Origin: Taudactylus pleione
Taxonomy: Eukaryota; Chordata; Amphibia; Anura; Myobatrachidae
Reading direction: 5' to 3'
Assembly: GCA_031769625.1 (NCBI GenBank)
Contig: JAUIMM010000126.1
Span: forward strand, 4,426,001-4,490,000
Length of the DNA: 64,000 nt
The notes below the pieces were generated by a model. That model saw nothing but the letters and a program-made list of their open reading frames with translations, had not been told where the DNA came from and ran no database searches. The position numbers were made by a program, and so were the translations under genes. Positions 22,065 through 33,255 of the stretch are shown here, one piece after another (the first letter of the stretch is position 1; each line of letters begins with the position of its first letter).

Positions 22065-23560
22065 ACCATTTGATAGTCAATAAACTATCACTGTTTTCAT
22101 AATTCCAATGTAGGATCATACTGCAGATTGTCCAGTTCTGTGTTGTAATACTTTACTGGAGCTCTAATATCAATTTCTATACCAGGGTGATTGGTTTAGT
22201 TGTAGTTGCCCTTAGGCATATTTCTAACACACTTTATAAAGAGATTTGAAAAAAATATATATAATCAGTATAATTGTCAATATTAACTACAGAAGTATTC
22301 ACAATGTAGACATTATTCCTTTTACCCACATGCTAATTCCTAAAAAAACATTTTGCAGGATCAAACCAAGAGAACCAGCCTGCTATGTCTTCTCCCACTT
22401 GTGCCAATGAAGCATTATGAGCTCTTCTAAAATCCCATTTCATTTGTAATATTTCATCCCTTTTATGATCTATAACATTTTGTCCCAAATTTTGTCTCTA
22501 TGGTAATACAATATCCACCAGTCACTGATGTTAGGTAATTCAGTACCATTCAGTGTTAGATTAGTTTTACATTGAATTATCAGTATTAATATACCTTTTA
22601 TGAGACATGTGTCATCGCATTCAATGATACTTTCTCTTTAAACGCACTCCTTCAGAGTTTGGAGAAAGGCACAACCACTCATAATATACTCCAGGAAAAT
22701 ACAAGACTTTGATTATCCAAAAATTATACACAATATACCTATTGGTTGCTAGCACCGCCATCTGCTGACAGCATGTTCCCTTCTGCATCATTACTTAGAT
22801 TATACCTGTTCCTTTGGTATCCTTTGTTGTAACCTATGTCCCATTCTCTGAAAACCAAACATGTTGTACACTTTGTTTACTAATATTTTCCAGATTTATG
22901 AACCTTTTCCTTAGTTATAAGTTGAGTTAGGTCATGGCCTGATCTTGGGTACCTCTTTTTATATTTTCCCATGACATCTTTATCAGACCCACCTCCAAAA
23001 CAATCCACTTTGCCCCACTGTTTATCAAGGGCACTAACTAGTTACCACTATTATAAATGGCTAATATTTGTTTTTAAACTGTATATGGTAGGGATATTAC
23101 TTATTGCAGTTGTATATAAAGGATCTGTATAAGCCAGTGATTGCTGCTCCCACCCACCAGTTAGTGCACCTTAGCATTGGGATCTAAGCCGTCAGCACTC
23201 TTGGCTAAGGCGCTGCATGTGCCTATCACAGCAGATATAAGTGAGCGGGGAATCTGGAATTTGCACGTGTATTACTTCGCCTCAACTATCACTCACTGGC
23301 TCCGGGTCATAACGCTGCACATCACCGTATATTGATAACCTGCAGGTTCCGTGACAGGATGCCACTTACAATGGCCTAAGTCACCAGAGAATTTGGGACC
23401 CATGAGCTGGTGTTGTAAGTGCATATTATCATTCCTCCCACGAGCATGTTCACAAGAGCAATATTCTTGCATATAAGGATTTCTTGCATATTGCGGGACA
23501 GTTGGAGTGGTTGAGAATTTTGGAGCAGGCACATAAGGAGATAATAAAAGGCAGCTTTTG
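22065..23560 (-). pseudogene. possible endogenous retrovirus env remnant
   Basis: On the minus strand, a stretch at about 22470-22340 encodes an amphipathic segment ending in a Trp/Phe-rich juxtamembrane motif. A frameshifted hydrophobic segment (about 22290-22240) and a short tail follow, and then the putative LTR. Upstream, 23532-23293 (minus) is a 79-codon Cys- and His-containing frame that could be part of the surface subunit. Stops and shifts are numerous. This layout (surface part, transmembrane part, LTR) is what a decayed retroviral envelope would show. I did not recognise a specific virus family and the call is inference. Confidence 0.3.
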
Positions 23561-24474
23561 GATTATTTATAATAGCGGCAAATAGTTAATGCCCTTGATA
23601 CACAGTGAGGCAAAAAGGAGTCCACCACCATTAAAAGGATATATATATCTATTAATAAAGAAGAACTGTGGTGAGATCATCCGCATATTTTGGTCTTGGT
23701 CAGTATCCAGAAGTGGCTACTTGTTTTAACTAATAGAAATATATTATTCCACTAAGTCGGAAATTTGAATGTGTACTTTAGGCTGCTCTTTCTTCTTTTT
23801 TGCTGATACTGTGTCTCATTTTGTTTCTAAAGTTACTAGAAATGTTTTTTCCTGAAATAAGTGGCTGTTACATTTGAATGTCTTTTAAATACACTGTTTT
23901 ATACAGAAAGTTATTTATATTATATTTGGTGTTGGTTGGCACACTTGTGATTTATTTGGTTTCTAGACACACCCACCGCGCTGTTGTATTGTGCATCAAT
24001 TTTAAATATTAACACTTGCTTCCAGCAATAGCACTGCAGGGTGTATATTTACTAATAATAGTTTCTGGACAAGGTTGCATTCCATTTGAGTTTTCCCTGT
24101 TTTTTAAAATCGGAGATTTACTAAGGTAAACACTCGTGGAAAACACAATTCCGAACTGAAATAGCCGGCAAAACACGCATAGAAATCAATAGACCAACCC
24201 AAAACTGGAAGCTCAGGACTTGCAAGCAAAGTGGCGATCCCAAAAATGAAGTCTAGGGATTTTCCCCGCTCCACTGGCACCTGTACCCCTACTGTAAAGA
24301 AAATATATAAAAAAAAGACAGTACATGCAACCTGAATATTTTAACCCTTTACACACTCACCTACACTCACACTACAAACTTACCCCTAAACCATGGTGCT
24401 GATCAGTCCTCTTCTCCAGAAGTCATCCAGGGGTCTCTACACACAGTTCTTCCCCGAGAATAACAGGTTCACCA

Positions 24475-24721
24475 CAGGGCTGTAACTAGCTATGAGCGAC
24501 CGGCCATTGCTTCTGGCTAAAAGAGTGCCTGGAACTGTGGATGCTCCAGACGGAAATGCTGCACACTATATGCAGCCAATCGGGTATCCTGAGGAAGCCA
24601 GGTCAGCGCTGCACTTGCCGGAGTTGCCAGTCATGCCACCTCTGCACGATGTTATGATGTCATGTGTGCGACATCATGATGTCACATGCTCAGGGTGCTG
24701 AGGTGCCCAGTTACGGCTCTA
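24475..24721. mobile_element. hAT-type MITE, 8-bp duplication with one mismatch
   Basis: The inverted ends CAGGGCTGTAACTAGC and CAGTTACGGCTCTA enclose 247 bp. The flanks are GTTCACCA (24467-24474) and GTCCACCA (24722-24729). An internal TGATGTCA-type hairpin lies at about 24652-24687. Confidence 0.65.
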
Positions 24722-24757
24722 GTCCACCATGTAGGATCCTGCACCTTTGAACTGAAT

Positions 24758-24866
24758 GGCTAAGAGTTAGATCTCTCTCAGCCAATTAGCGACCGCTGTG
24801 ATAGAAAGTGTCCACTGATTGGCTGAGAGAGATCTGACTTCTAGCCAATCAGCACTAAGGTGCAGG
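24758..24866. repeat. inverted repeat (AGATCTCTCTCAGCCAAT arms)
   Basis: Arm 1 (about 24769-24788, AGATCTCTCTCAGCCAATTAG) pairs with arm 2 (about 24816-24836, ATTGGCTGAGAGAGATCT) across a loop of about 30 bp. A TAGCCAATCAG copy follows. A separate near-palindrome, TGTATGTACAGTATGTACTGTACATACA, lies at about 24903-24931. Confidence 0.8.
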
Positions 24867-25599
24867 AACCCATGTGAGAGACCTGGTATTCCTGGGAAAG
24901 TGCTGTATGTACAGTATGTACTGTACATACAATGCTTCCATGTCCATGGGATATGGTTGTTTTTTTGTGTTGTCAAGCCCCCTGGATGCCTACTGGAGTA
25001 GAGGACTGACCAGCGTCATGGAGTAGGAGTAAGTACAGTAAGTAGTGTGAGTGTGCGCGAGTGTGTAATAAATGGTTAAAGTATTCAGGGTGTGTGTGTA
25101 CTATCTTTTTTTTTAATATTTACTTCACAGTAGAAGTACAGGTGCCAGTGGGCACTTAGTGTCCGGGCATGGTGGCACTTGTGCTGGATACTGGCAAGAG
25201 GGAACCCCACATAATTTTTTGCCCATTTTTCCAGCACCAGAATGGACTCAAAGGTCCGGGGTCAATATGCTTTGGGGGGACTCAAAAATGATTTTTTTAC
25301 ATAATTTTTTATTCTTTCTTTACACTACACACAAAAGCACTGCACAGATCACACTGATCTGTGCAGTGCTTCTGCAGAACACACAGCTCACAGGCAAGTC
25401 TGTTGTTTTCAGGCCAAAACAATTGAACTCGCACATGATCAAACACAATGGCATAAACCACTGAATCAAAATAGACAGGCAAACATTATTCTTAGTAAAT
25501 CTGTGTGTTCGAGCTTGAAAAACTCACGCAAGTTTCAACGATGCCCAATGTGTTTTTTGATGCCCAAACATTATTCTTAGTAAATTTACCCCCAGGACT

Positions 25600-26395
25600 C
25601 ACTGGCCATCAGGAGTATATGGTGTGCTAGTGTTAACAGCAAATTGGTGCTGCTACAGTACATGTATTTTAAATCATACAGCCTACTCACTTGGAAGTCA
25701 CGGGAGGCACCTGATTTTTTGGGTAACCCCCCGCACCCAAGGAAGAATAGGCATATCTCCCAAATGGGAGAAATATATATAACACCCGCGATCCAATGAA
25801 CCAGGAGTGCAGCTCAAGTAAAAGTGACCTACACACATCAACAAATAAGCATACAAAAACAGAAAAGTAAACTCGAGTGCTCCTCCTCTGAGGTCAATTC
25901 TCACACTAATCAAAAAATAGTGCACAGTGATTTAAAATTAGTTAAAAAAGTCTCTTTGAAAAGTTAATAAAGTTAATAAATTCTTTAGATGGAATAATCT
26001 TCTTAATATACTTTCTCCAACATAAATAATCAGGATGGTAAAAGATCTTCTTCAACACACCAGTATAAATGACCCCTTCAGTGTCAACCGCACCTCCAAG
26101 TAAATCACAATACAGGAACTCCCATAGTGAAGTACAGTAAAATTATTTTCATATATAAAACAAAGTAAATAAAATGAGTAAAATGGCAGTGTACCACAAA
26201 AAACCTTTTCCTGAATGGCACAGTATGAAAACAATAGGGTTTATTTTTTTGCTTCCCCAAAAGCAATTCACCTTTCCCTGTTTAGTGACAGGTCCCTCTC
26301 CGGTTAATCAGGTAATGGTAGGCTCCCACAGGTGACCAACGCGTTTCATCTCATAAGCCTTTATCAAGGACATCTTCCTAGTGAAGTGGGCATGA
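25600..26395 (-). other. unclassified retroelement-like segment with GAAACGCG motif
   Basis: On the minus strand, a segment at about 26375-26330 reads TTGATAAAGG, a short spacer, then GATGAAACGCGTTGGTC. This resembles the conserved CTGATGA...GAAAC(GCGT) tract seen in many vertebrate dispersed repeats and in hammerhead-ribozyme-bearing retroelements. The match to the ribozyme core is imperfect. No reverse transcriptase was identified. The class is uncertain. Confidence 0.3.
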
Positions 26396-26427
26396 TCTGG
26401 AGATTTTACAGTGAATTTTCGGGTCCT

Positions 26428-26492
26428 CAAGCAGGGGGCAGGGGTTAAATTATGTTAATTGTGTATTAATCCCCGCCCCCTGCTCACGGACC
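26428..26492. repeat. GC-rich hairpin
   Basis: The arms AGCAGGGGGCAGGGGTTAA and TTAATCCCCGCCCCCTGCT are almost perfectly complementary across an AT-rich loop of about 20 bp. This is a strong potential cruciform or stem-loop of unknown origin. Confidence 0.8.
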
Positions 26493-27011
26493 CTCTATTC
26501 ACGGCCTTTTTCCGGCGGTTTGGCAGGGCCTAATGGCATATACGGTCCGGTCCCTCCCCCTGAAGATGTCACAGAATCTTCTCTCCAGGGGCTTCTCCCG
26601 GGGAGGGGATTTAGAATGTCGGTAAGTATGTTTTACGTTAATAAAGGCACCTATCTAATCTAATATAGTATTAGGCAAGAGCTGCTTACCATCATATGCA
26701 GTAATGCTGTGCTGTGCTGCTATAGGACCAATGCATAGTATTGCATCAGTCCTAGACCACTGCATACAGCTGTTCTGAGGGTGAGATTGAGCAGAACATA
26801 TGATCTGATATCTTCTATTTTATTTGCAGGTACTACTTGGCAACAAGCCCAGTATAAATAGAACAGTAGTATGACAACCAATGGTCAATTCATTATCATA
26901 ATATAGGTTTTTGTGTTTACCCTTTTCCTTTACCAATAGCATATGCCAGCAACAGCAAGTAATACCCAATCCATAGCTGATTACATCTCACACGAGGAGA
27001 ATCATTCCTTA

Positions 27012-27306
27012 AGGGGCCTATCCATTATGTGACCTGAAAAACTGTCTAGCATTCAGTCGTTCAGGTTGCCGAGTGCGGTGTCCACACTGAACCTCCTTCA
27101 CTGAATGTCATTCAGTGCAGGAGACCGACTTCCCTATCTGTGAACATGTGGAACCTGACGAGCATCAACAGGTTGACCAGCATGTAAGGCAGATAGTCTA
27201 GTATATCTCTTGCTGGCTATCCATTAGACAACTTTCTGAATGATCCATCCAAAAATTCCTGGTTTTGGTCGGTTCGTTTAAAAAGTCGTCTAATGGATAG
27301 GCCCCT
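27012..27306. mobile_element. MITE with TTA target duplication (PIF/Harbinger-like)
   Basis: The ends AGGGGCCTATCCATTA and TAATGGATAGGCCCCT form a terminal inverted repeat of at least 16 bp. TTA is duplicated at 27009-27011 and 27307-27309. TTA/TAA duplications are characteristic of PIF/Harbinger-type elements. Internal short hairpins around CATTCAGT/ACTGAATG occur near 27050-27120. Confidence 0.85.
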
Positions 27307-27309
27307 TTA

Positions 27310-28160
27310 GGCATATCTACATTTAGATTGTGTTACTAAAAAAATGCACACTGCCCACTAAAGACACAAATTCCATCTGTATTCCTAAATGTACAGAAAA
27401 GTGATTCTTAATTAATGGGAAACACCCCAATGTCACCAATGCATTCACTCACAATTGTCTCAAGGCTTTACAGAAAATCTGTATCACAGGAATCACATAA
27501 GCTAAAGAGAGAGAAACAAGGACAAAGACACATTATGTCAGATATTGTATCTCATGAAAACTATTCAGAAAATAATCCCATAGCTGTCCAAGGCAAACAT
27601 ACAAGCATTATAACTGCAGAAATGAAAAGGTATTCCATGTTTTTATGTCTTTTCTTTAAATGTGTTTTTTTTTCTTTTTAAATTGTAATTACAGTTTCCA
27701 AACTGATTTATCAAGAATGCAATTATGGTAATTTGATTAGACGATCTAAGGGTTTTTTTTTTTTTTAATACAGAATTTTGACCATGTTTGTTATGTTTAG
27801 CCACAAGAATGCCAATATTCATAAACGGAAAACAAAATGATGCAGAGTATTATAGGATAATGATTACCCCACAGTAGTGCATTGGTTCACAAAGTTTGGT
27901 TGGTTTGTGTTGACATTTTAGGCCAAAATGCTAAACATTTTATTTCCTACCATGCATTTGTTGGATGATACTGCAACTGGATACACTCATCTAAATAAAT
28001 ACATGAACAAATAACTATAGTAAAACATATTGTTTCTTCCTAATAAAACATGCAATACTTCATTGTTGAACAAAGACAATAAATAATACAATATCAGGTG
28101 CTGTAGAAAGGATGACATGTAACAAGGTTTTCAATCACAGCCAAAGAAATTTACAATACT
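27310..28160. other. unassigned non-coding DNA
   Basis: AT-rich sequence with a T-run at 27756-27768. The 88-codon plus-strand frame at 27415 has no recognisable domain. This may be intronic if the candidate exon at 28164-28292 is real. Confidence 0.4.
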
Positions 28161-28163
28161 TAC

Positions 28164-28292
28164 ATCTGCAAACAATTTCATTTTCTGAATTAAATCTTTG
28201 AAATGCTGGAGGAAAAAGTTTTCTTTGTAGTTTGTCAAAATCAGTATCACTTATATGACATAGTTTGCCAGTGTGATAACATTGTGTAATTA
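28164..28292 (-). CDS. candidate internal exon of a host gene (unidentified)
   Basis: On the minus strand, a 129-nt stretch is open in one frame only. It is followed at once by a consensus donor (GTAAGTATTG, complement of 28163-28154). A possible acceptor (CCATCTGGTAG) ends at 28293. The translation contains CYHTGKLCHISDTDFDKLQR then KLFPPAFQRFNSENEIVCR, which has normal protein composition and is unlike any element in the window. Length is a multiple of three with the same phase at both ends. The acceptor has a weak pyrimidine tract and I do not recognise the protein. Confidence 0.35.
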
Positions 28293-28569
28293 CTACCAGA
28301 TGGGTAGTATTACGGATGGATACTTTTCAATGCATCTATGCATTTTATCATGATGTTTTCATCATTGGGATGGAAATCTATAAAGCACATTTTATTCATG
28401 TTTCAAAAATCAGATAATTTACATTCAGGGCAATTAGGTAATTGGCCAAATGATGCAGCATTGTTCATCTCCCAAGACGATGGAAGGCGAAAAATAGTGG
28501 TAAAAAAAAACAAAAAGAAAAAAAGCAATCTGTAGATATGTTTATCGTAATGATCTTATGTACTTATAT

Positions 28570-29656
28570 GGGTATATTTACTAAAGTGTAAGTTTTTAGA
28601 AGGGGAGATGTTGCCCATAGCAGCCAATCTGATTCTACTTATTATTTATCTAGCACCTTCTAGAAGATAATATCTACTGTAGAATCTGATTGGCTGCTAT
28701 GAGCAACATCTCCACTTCTAAAAATCCACACTTTAGTTTTGAATGTTTTTGAATGTTTTGAATGTTTTTTTTAAGACTGGTTTCACTCCCACATTAGCTA
28801 CACCCCTGTTTGGGATCAATAGATGATGAAATACTGGACAAATACACCAAGCAATATATTGTTAAAATGTGTATGTTAGATTTTGCTGCCTGGCTGTTCT
28901 TGGTTCGTACTACTGTTAAAAATGAGAAGCATATGTTTATATGTCGTATAGCTGAGAAGAAGTTTGATCAAATATGGCGTGGATGGCTCAATTCAAATTA
29001 TGAACGTGCATCACATCAGAACTAATCTATACTATACTATATAACTTACTGCATATTCCCAGGGGCCAGCGTATGTTACTCAATTGGAAGTTTTAAGCTA
29101 ATTGGTATACTAATTCTAATGGGAAAGCTGAATGCACTGAGCTTTATTATATTTTATTCATGTATAACCTCTTTAGATTCTTATACATGTATAGTGTGGT
29201 TTGTTTTTTTATTTGTGTATGACTTTTTTTTACTTTTTTATTTTCTTTGTGGTATATCCTATTGTATTGTTATGGTATTTCATGTATTTCTGGGATATAT
29301 GATATTTTGAAGGAAGGAAATTATTTAGCAATGTAGACAGCTGTATTGATCTATTTTTATTTATTTTTTTCACTATTATCTGTAGTTTGTTTACGAAAGT
29401 AATATTTGAATGATAATTTGTGTAGACAATATATTTTGTGATGTTTATTGGGTTCAACCCTTGTTGTTTATATTCTGATACAATATATTATACAGAATAC
29501 TCAATGTAATAATGCACCATAATTTGCTTGCCAGTATAGTATCATTTTATTTTATATATATATATATGTTATTGGTTTGTTTCTTTTTCTGTAAAATTGA
29601 AATTTTCAATAAAAAATTACTCAATGAAAAAAAAACACACTTTAGTAAATATACCC
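28570..29656. mobile_element. MITE split by a truncated L1
   Basis: The ends GGGTATATTTACTAAAGTGT and ACACTTTAGTAAATATACCC are perfect reverse complements. The 7-mer CTTATAT precedes the left end and follows the right. Internal arms (GGAGATGTTGC...CAGCCAATC at about 28603-28630, GATTGGCTG...GCAACATCTCC at about 28686-28712) make the MITE a near-complete fold-back of roughly 190 bp. It was later opened by the L1 insertion at 28737-29635. Confidence 0.8.
28737..29635 (+). mobile_element. 5'-truncated L1 with target duplication
   Basis: CACACTTTAG is duplicated at 28727-28736 and 29636-29645. The insert ends in TTTTCAATAAAAAATTACTCAATG and a run of A, i.e. a polyadenylation signal and tail. A remnant of the ORF2 C-terminus lies in the 28810-29025 frame (KKFDQIWRGWLNS resembles the L1 C-terminal W..W motif). 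It is a typical dead-on-arrival LINE copy of about 0.9 kb. Confidence 0.85.
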
Positions 29657-29745
29657 CTTATATAATGATTTGAAGCACTTATACAGTAGGTTGGTTTTAA
29701 ATACTGTAAAAGTGATGACTGATAAGCAAGCCATTAATGAGATAT

Positions 29746-29881
29746 GGTGGTATATTTACTAAGCAGCAATTTAAAACAACAGTAATATTAAATGCAAAAC
29801 ACATTTAATACATTTAATATATTGGGTTTTTTTAGATCTCACTGCTGGTTTTGAAAAGCCGCAGCTTAGAAAATATACCCC
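29746..29881. mobile_element. short MITE with GGTATATTTACTAAG ends
   Basis: The left end GGTGGTATATTTACTAAGC and right end GCTTAGAAAATATACCCC form an imperfect inverted repeat around 136 bp. It belongs to the same end-family as the MITE at 28570. The boundary is approximate. Confidence 0.6.
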
Positions 29882-30686
29882 ATAAAGTTGTCATGAGGTT
29901 TATTTCTCTTGAGCTCTTGAGCTCCCATTGGAACTAGAAACTGGAGCATCTGGATGTACTGTACAATAAAAAAAAGGAAAATAAAAAGCTACAAGATTAA
30001 CACCTACTAATTTATGAGTTGCACAACAAAATACCTTTGTTTAGCAGTGGGACTCCTTGATGGTTCACCCCACGCACATCAATGTGCACACCTCTTCTCT
30101 ACTCTGGGGAGCAGCACCAGCCAAATAAAATTGCACCTTCAAGTGCAGAAAAACACAAATGCAGATGCAAAAATGTAAATGTTACATCATAGTGCAACTT
30201 CCTATGTATTTAAAATCTCTGATAATGCCTTCTCTTTGTCTATTGGAGATTTGTACAATAAATAGTGCTCACTGTATAAGTCAAGCAACTCCCCCAATGA
30301 TGTTCCGAGTGTAAAAAGAATGCATTGGGTTCAATTTTACGTATTTCAGGCCAAGGCTTGGAAAAGATCCAAAGCTAGGCTTACATCCATTCCTTGCTGC
30401 CTACTCTTTCAGCTGTGAAAAATTTCCAGTAGCCCATGTGTGAGCTAAATTCCAATACTGCATTCAATTTCCAATACTTCATTTAAAAGCATGCACTCCA
30501 CAAATGCAGCCGTTTTGCCTATCAAAGTAATGGCAAAGTTATGCTTTCCAGCAGAAAAAATCTAGATACACTTACGCAAATCAAGTCATATGACTGTTCC
30601 AAAGCTCTATTTGTGTGACAGAGCTGACCTCTTCTGATTCCTGAATGACCTCCCAACTGTTCTTTCAAAGTGTAAGAATATTGTAT
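29882..30686. other. unassigned non-coding DNA
   Basis: No recognised element, exon or array. A small GAGCTCTTGAGCTC palindrome-like tract is at about 29911-29924. Confidence 0.4.
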
Positions 30687-30689
30687 AAT

Positions 30690-31152
30690 GGGCCTGATTC
30701 AGCAGTGCACTGCTGAATCAGACGCATTCTGTGAGTGCGTGTGCAGGATCCATTCTGCATGTGTGTAGAATGGGTACTCCGTAGTCGCACGCAGACCCTC
30801 CAATGCCTCTGCCTGGTTGACAGGCAGAGGCATTTAAGGGGTGGTGTGGGGGTGGCTGGCGTTCCTGGAAACAGGGGGCATGTCTGCCCCGTTTTCTAGG
30901 AGAGGCAAGCCCAGGATCTGCATCAATCGATGCAGAGTCCTAGGCTTGCAAGCCAGCCAGCCTTAGTAAACTGACGCCACCCACCATTGACCACTGATGG
31001 TTGCGATGGTGATCCCAGCCTGCGACCTCAGTCGCAGTGTTGGTATCGCAAATGTAGCAGGAGGTGTATGCATTTGCATTATTACAAGGACGTAATTGCA
31101 AAGCTGCCTGTTGATGCAGCTTTGCAATTGCGATCCTTGCTGAATCAGGCCC
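30690..31152. mobile_element. hairpin-chain MITE, second sequence group, AAT duplication
   Basis: The ends are GGGCCTGATTCAGCAG and TGCTGAATCAGGCCC. AAT flanks both (30687-30689 and 31153-31155). Successive hairpins include CTGATTCAGCAGTGCACTGCTGAATCAG (30694-30721), CCATTCTGCATGTGTGTAGAATGG (about 30750-30773), GCCTCTGCCTGGTTGACAGGCAGAGGC (about 30805-30831), AAGCC(C)AGGATCTGCATC with its mate (about 30907-30948), a GCGAC hairpin, and GCAAAGCTGCCTGTTGATGCAGCTTTGC (about 31099-31126). Internal sequence is unlike copies A-D. Confidence 0.85.
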
Positions 31153-31155
31153 AAT

Positions 31156-31635
31156 GTACAGTGAATGGAACCAAGGTAATTCTTCATTAACACAATTGTG
31201 CATAATCCCCTCTTCTTATAGCTTCTATATTCTAGTGCTAAGCATTATTACGCATCTTATACAGGGTCATACTGGTATGCACTCACTATGAGTTGAAATA
31301 ACTATATGAACAAATTATGGTTCCTCAGAAATTACCCACTCTAGTTACATGAGTTCAGGGCTGCCATCAGAAATTGTGGTGCTTCAAATAAAATATACCT
31401 TTTTCACTACCCCCACCCACCTATGGTGGATGCAGGGGTGTAGCATGGAGCACAGGCACCTACAGCAATCACATGCTATGATGCTCCCCAACCTCATAGT
31501 AAAGAAAAGAGAAACATATTCCTCACACCATCCCACATAACCCCCTGATCTCTCCATATGTAATGGAACTCCCACATTCATATGCACACATTGCATAAAA
31601 AAATAATATTAATTAAAAAACATGACAAATATCAA
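31156..31635. other. unassigned DNA with a possible hAT left end
   Basis: CAGGGCTGCCATCAGAAATTG at about 31356 resembles hAT termini, but no mirrored right end or duplication was found. The rest is unassigned and borders the gypsy remnant. Confidence 0.35.
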
Positions 31636-31639
31636 GAAA

Positions 31640-32970
31640 ACATATAATACACAGTCGAAGGGGCGATGAGGTGGCAAGACGTCAGCTTTTTTTTTAGAAA
31701 AAACTTCCGCAAGATCGCGGTATGGAGCAGGAATCTGAGGGGAGTCCATGGAGATGACAGTGGCAAGACGAACCGGATGGGTCAGGCAATGGACAAAACA
31801 AGAAGGATCCCACTGGAGAATTTCCCCCATCTGCCACTGAATAACTGGGTTGTGCTTCTTCACCCATGGTAAGCCTAACACAATGGGAGCCATGGGACAC
31901 TGGAGGAGAAGAAATGAAAGCTCTTCTTAATGCAAGGCACCTACTGTCAATTGAATAGGTGGCGTCTGGGAAGTAACAGGTACTGAAGACAGACTCTTCC
32001 CATCCAGACCAACGACAGCAACTAGAGTATCTAGAGATTCGGGAAGTAGACCCAATTTCCTAAAAAATGACTGGTCCATAACGTTTTCTGCAGCTCCACT
32101 GTCAATAAATGCAGAGACAGGAATCTGGCCATGAGAGGTTTTTAGCAACGCAGGAAAAAGGACTGAATTTTTTGGAGAGATGGATTCAAGGGCCAGATGT
32201 ATCTCTCCACAAACATCTAGACCTTGTCTTTCCCGAATTTACAGGACAGTGTTATGCCAAATGTCCATTGCCTCCGCAATACATAACCCTTCTCTGTTTT
32301 TCTTCTGCAGGAAGATGGTAGGCTCCCAGTTGCATTGGCTTATCCTGTTCGGTGGCCGGAATCCAAAGAGAGGAACGAGGAGCTTGCGATGGCAGATTCC
32401 TTTCCAGCCTGTGCTCCCGGAGACGTCGGTCTATCAGGATAGAAAAACTCATGAGGTCATCCAGGGTGCTTGTGGTGGGATGTTCGACAAGGACATCCTT
32501 GATCTGGTCATACAGCCCCCACTGAAACTGACTATGCAGCGCAAGATCATTCCATCCAGAGTCCACGGTCCCCTCCGGAACTCTGTACAGTAATCCTCCG
32601 CTGCCTGGCTTCCCTGTTTCAGAGAGCGGAGGCAGGCTTCTGCCATAGCTCTTTTGTTGGGATCGTCATAAAGCAGTCCCAAGGCAGCAAAGAAGGCATC
32701 CACCGTCTGGAGTTAAGAAGAAGTGGGAGGTAGCCCAAATGCCTAGGTCTGTGGGTCCCCCTGCAGAAGGGAAATAATAATCCCGACTCGCTGGACTACT
32801 TTACAGCTTCCAGAAAAGCAATCAAGCAAGTGAAGTTTGGGTTCACAAACTGTGGCAAGAAGGGGAGTGGACTGTGGCTCCTCAACTTTAAGGAAGAGTT
32901 CCTAGACTTTTTGAGTTAACACCTGAATCTGGGTGGCCAAGATTTGCGCTGGATTCTGACTGGGCTCCAT
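31640..32970 (-). pseudogene. Ty3/gypsy retrotransposon gag and start of pol, truncated
   Basis: Minus-strand reading starts at ATG 32970 (MEPSQNPAQILATQIQVLTQ). It continues through a gag capsid-like part (about 32700-32330, with AACLRSL-type and DDLMSFSILIDRRLRE wording) to a zinc knuckle of CxxC...H...C form (about 32278-32240) broken by a stop. A retropepsin-type active site DSGA follows at about 32103-32092. The pre-RT motif (DLAEVFSKKKADVLPPHRPFDC, about 31735-31650) marks the start of pol, where the copy ends. Gag packages the RNA, and the protease matures the polyprotein. Multiple frameshifts and stops and loss of reverse transcriptase, RNase H and integrase make it inactive. Confidence 0.85.
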
Positions 32971-33099
32971 GATTAACCTTTCTTTTGGCCGGTGATAATA
33001 TTATGGGTTGGACGGTTAATCAGGTAAGAGTTGTAAGAGGACTGCTGCCAGTTTACTAGTTGGGGCTAAGTATAGAATATGAGATGCCACCTGTGGGCA

Positions 33100-33240
33100 G
33101 TAGGAGCAGCCTTGAGGGCTGGTTGTGGACTTTATAGTCATGGCCATGGGACTGGTGATGTGAAGCAGCCTTGAGGGCTAGTTGTGGCCTTTATAATCGT
33201 GGCCAAGGGACTGGTGATGTGAAGCAGCCTTGGGGCTGTT
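33100..33240. repeat. tandem repeat, about 60-bp units
   Basis: Two full units and one partial unit of AGCAGCCTTGAGGGCT, followed by GGTTGTGG, CTTTATA, GTGGCCA and GGGACTGGTGATGTGA, repeat with a period of about 60 bp. Confidence 0.85.
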
Positions 33241-33255
33241 GGAGCAGGCTTGGTG

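Larger units (their letters stand above)
24112..25592. mobile_element. MITE with TTTACTAA / TTAGTAAA ends, interrupted
   Basis: The left end AGATTTACTAAGG (about 24114) is mirrored by CTTAGTAAATTTACCCCC (about 25573-25592). A second copy of the right end phrase (AACATTATTCTTAGTAAAT) occurs about 75 bp earlier at 25480-25500, so the end is duplicated. The interior contains an inverted repeat at 24758-24866 and a hAT MITE at 24475-24721. No coding function. Confidence 0.45.

Noticed and set aside
24892..24935. TGTATGTACAGTATGTACTGTACATACA as a transcription factor or operator site
   Set aside because: The palindrome lies in a MITE interior and similar TACAGTA phrases occur throughout the window, so no regulatory role can be argued.
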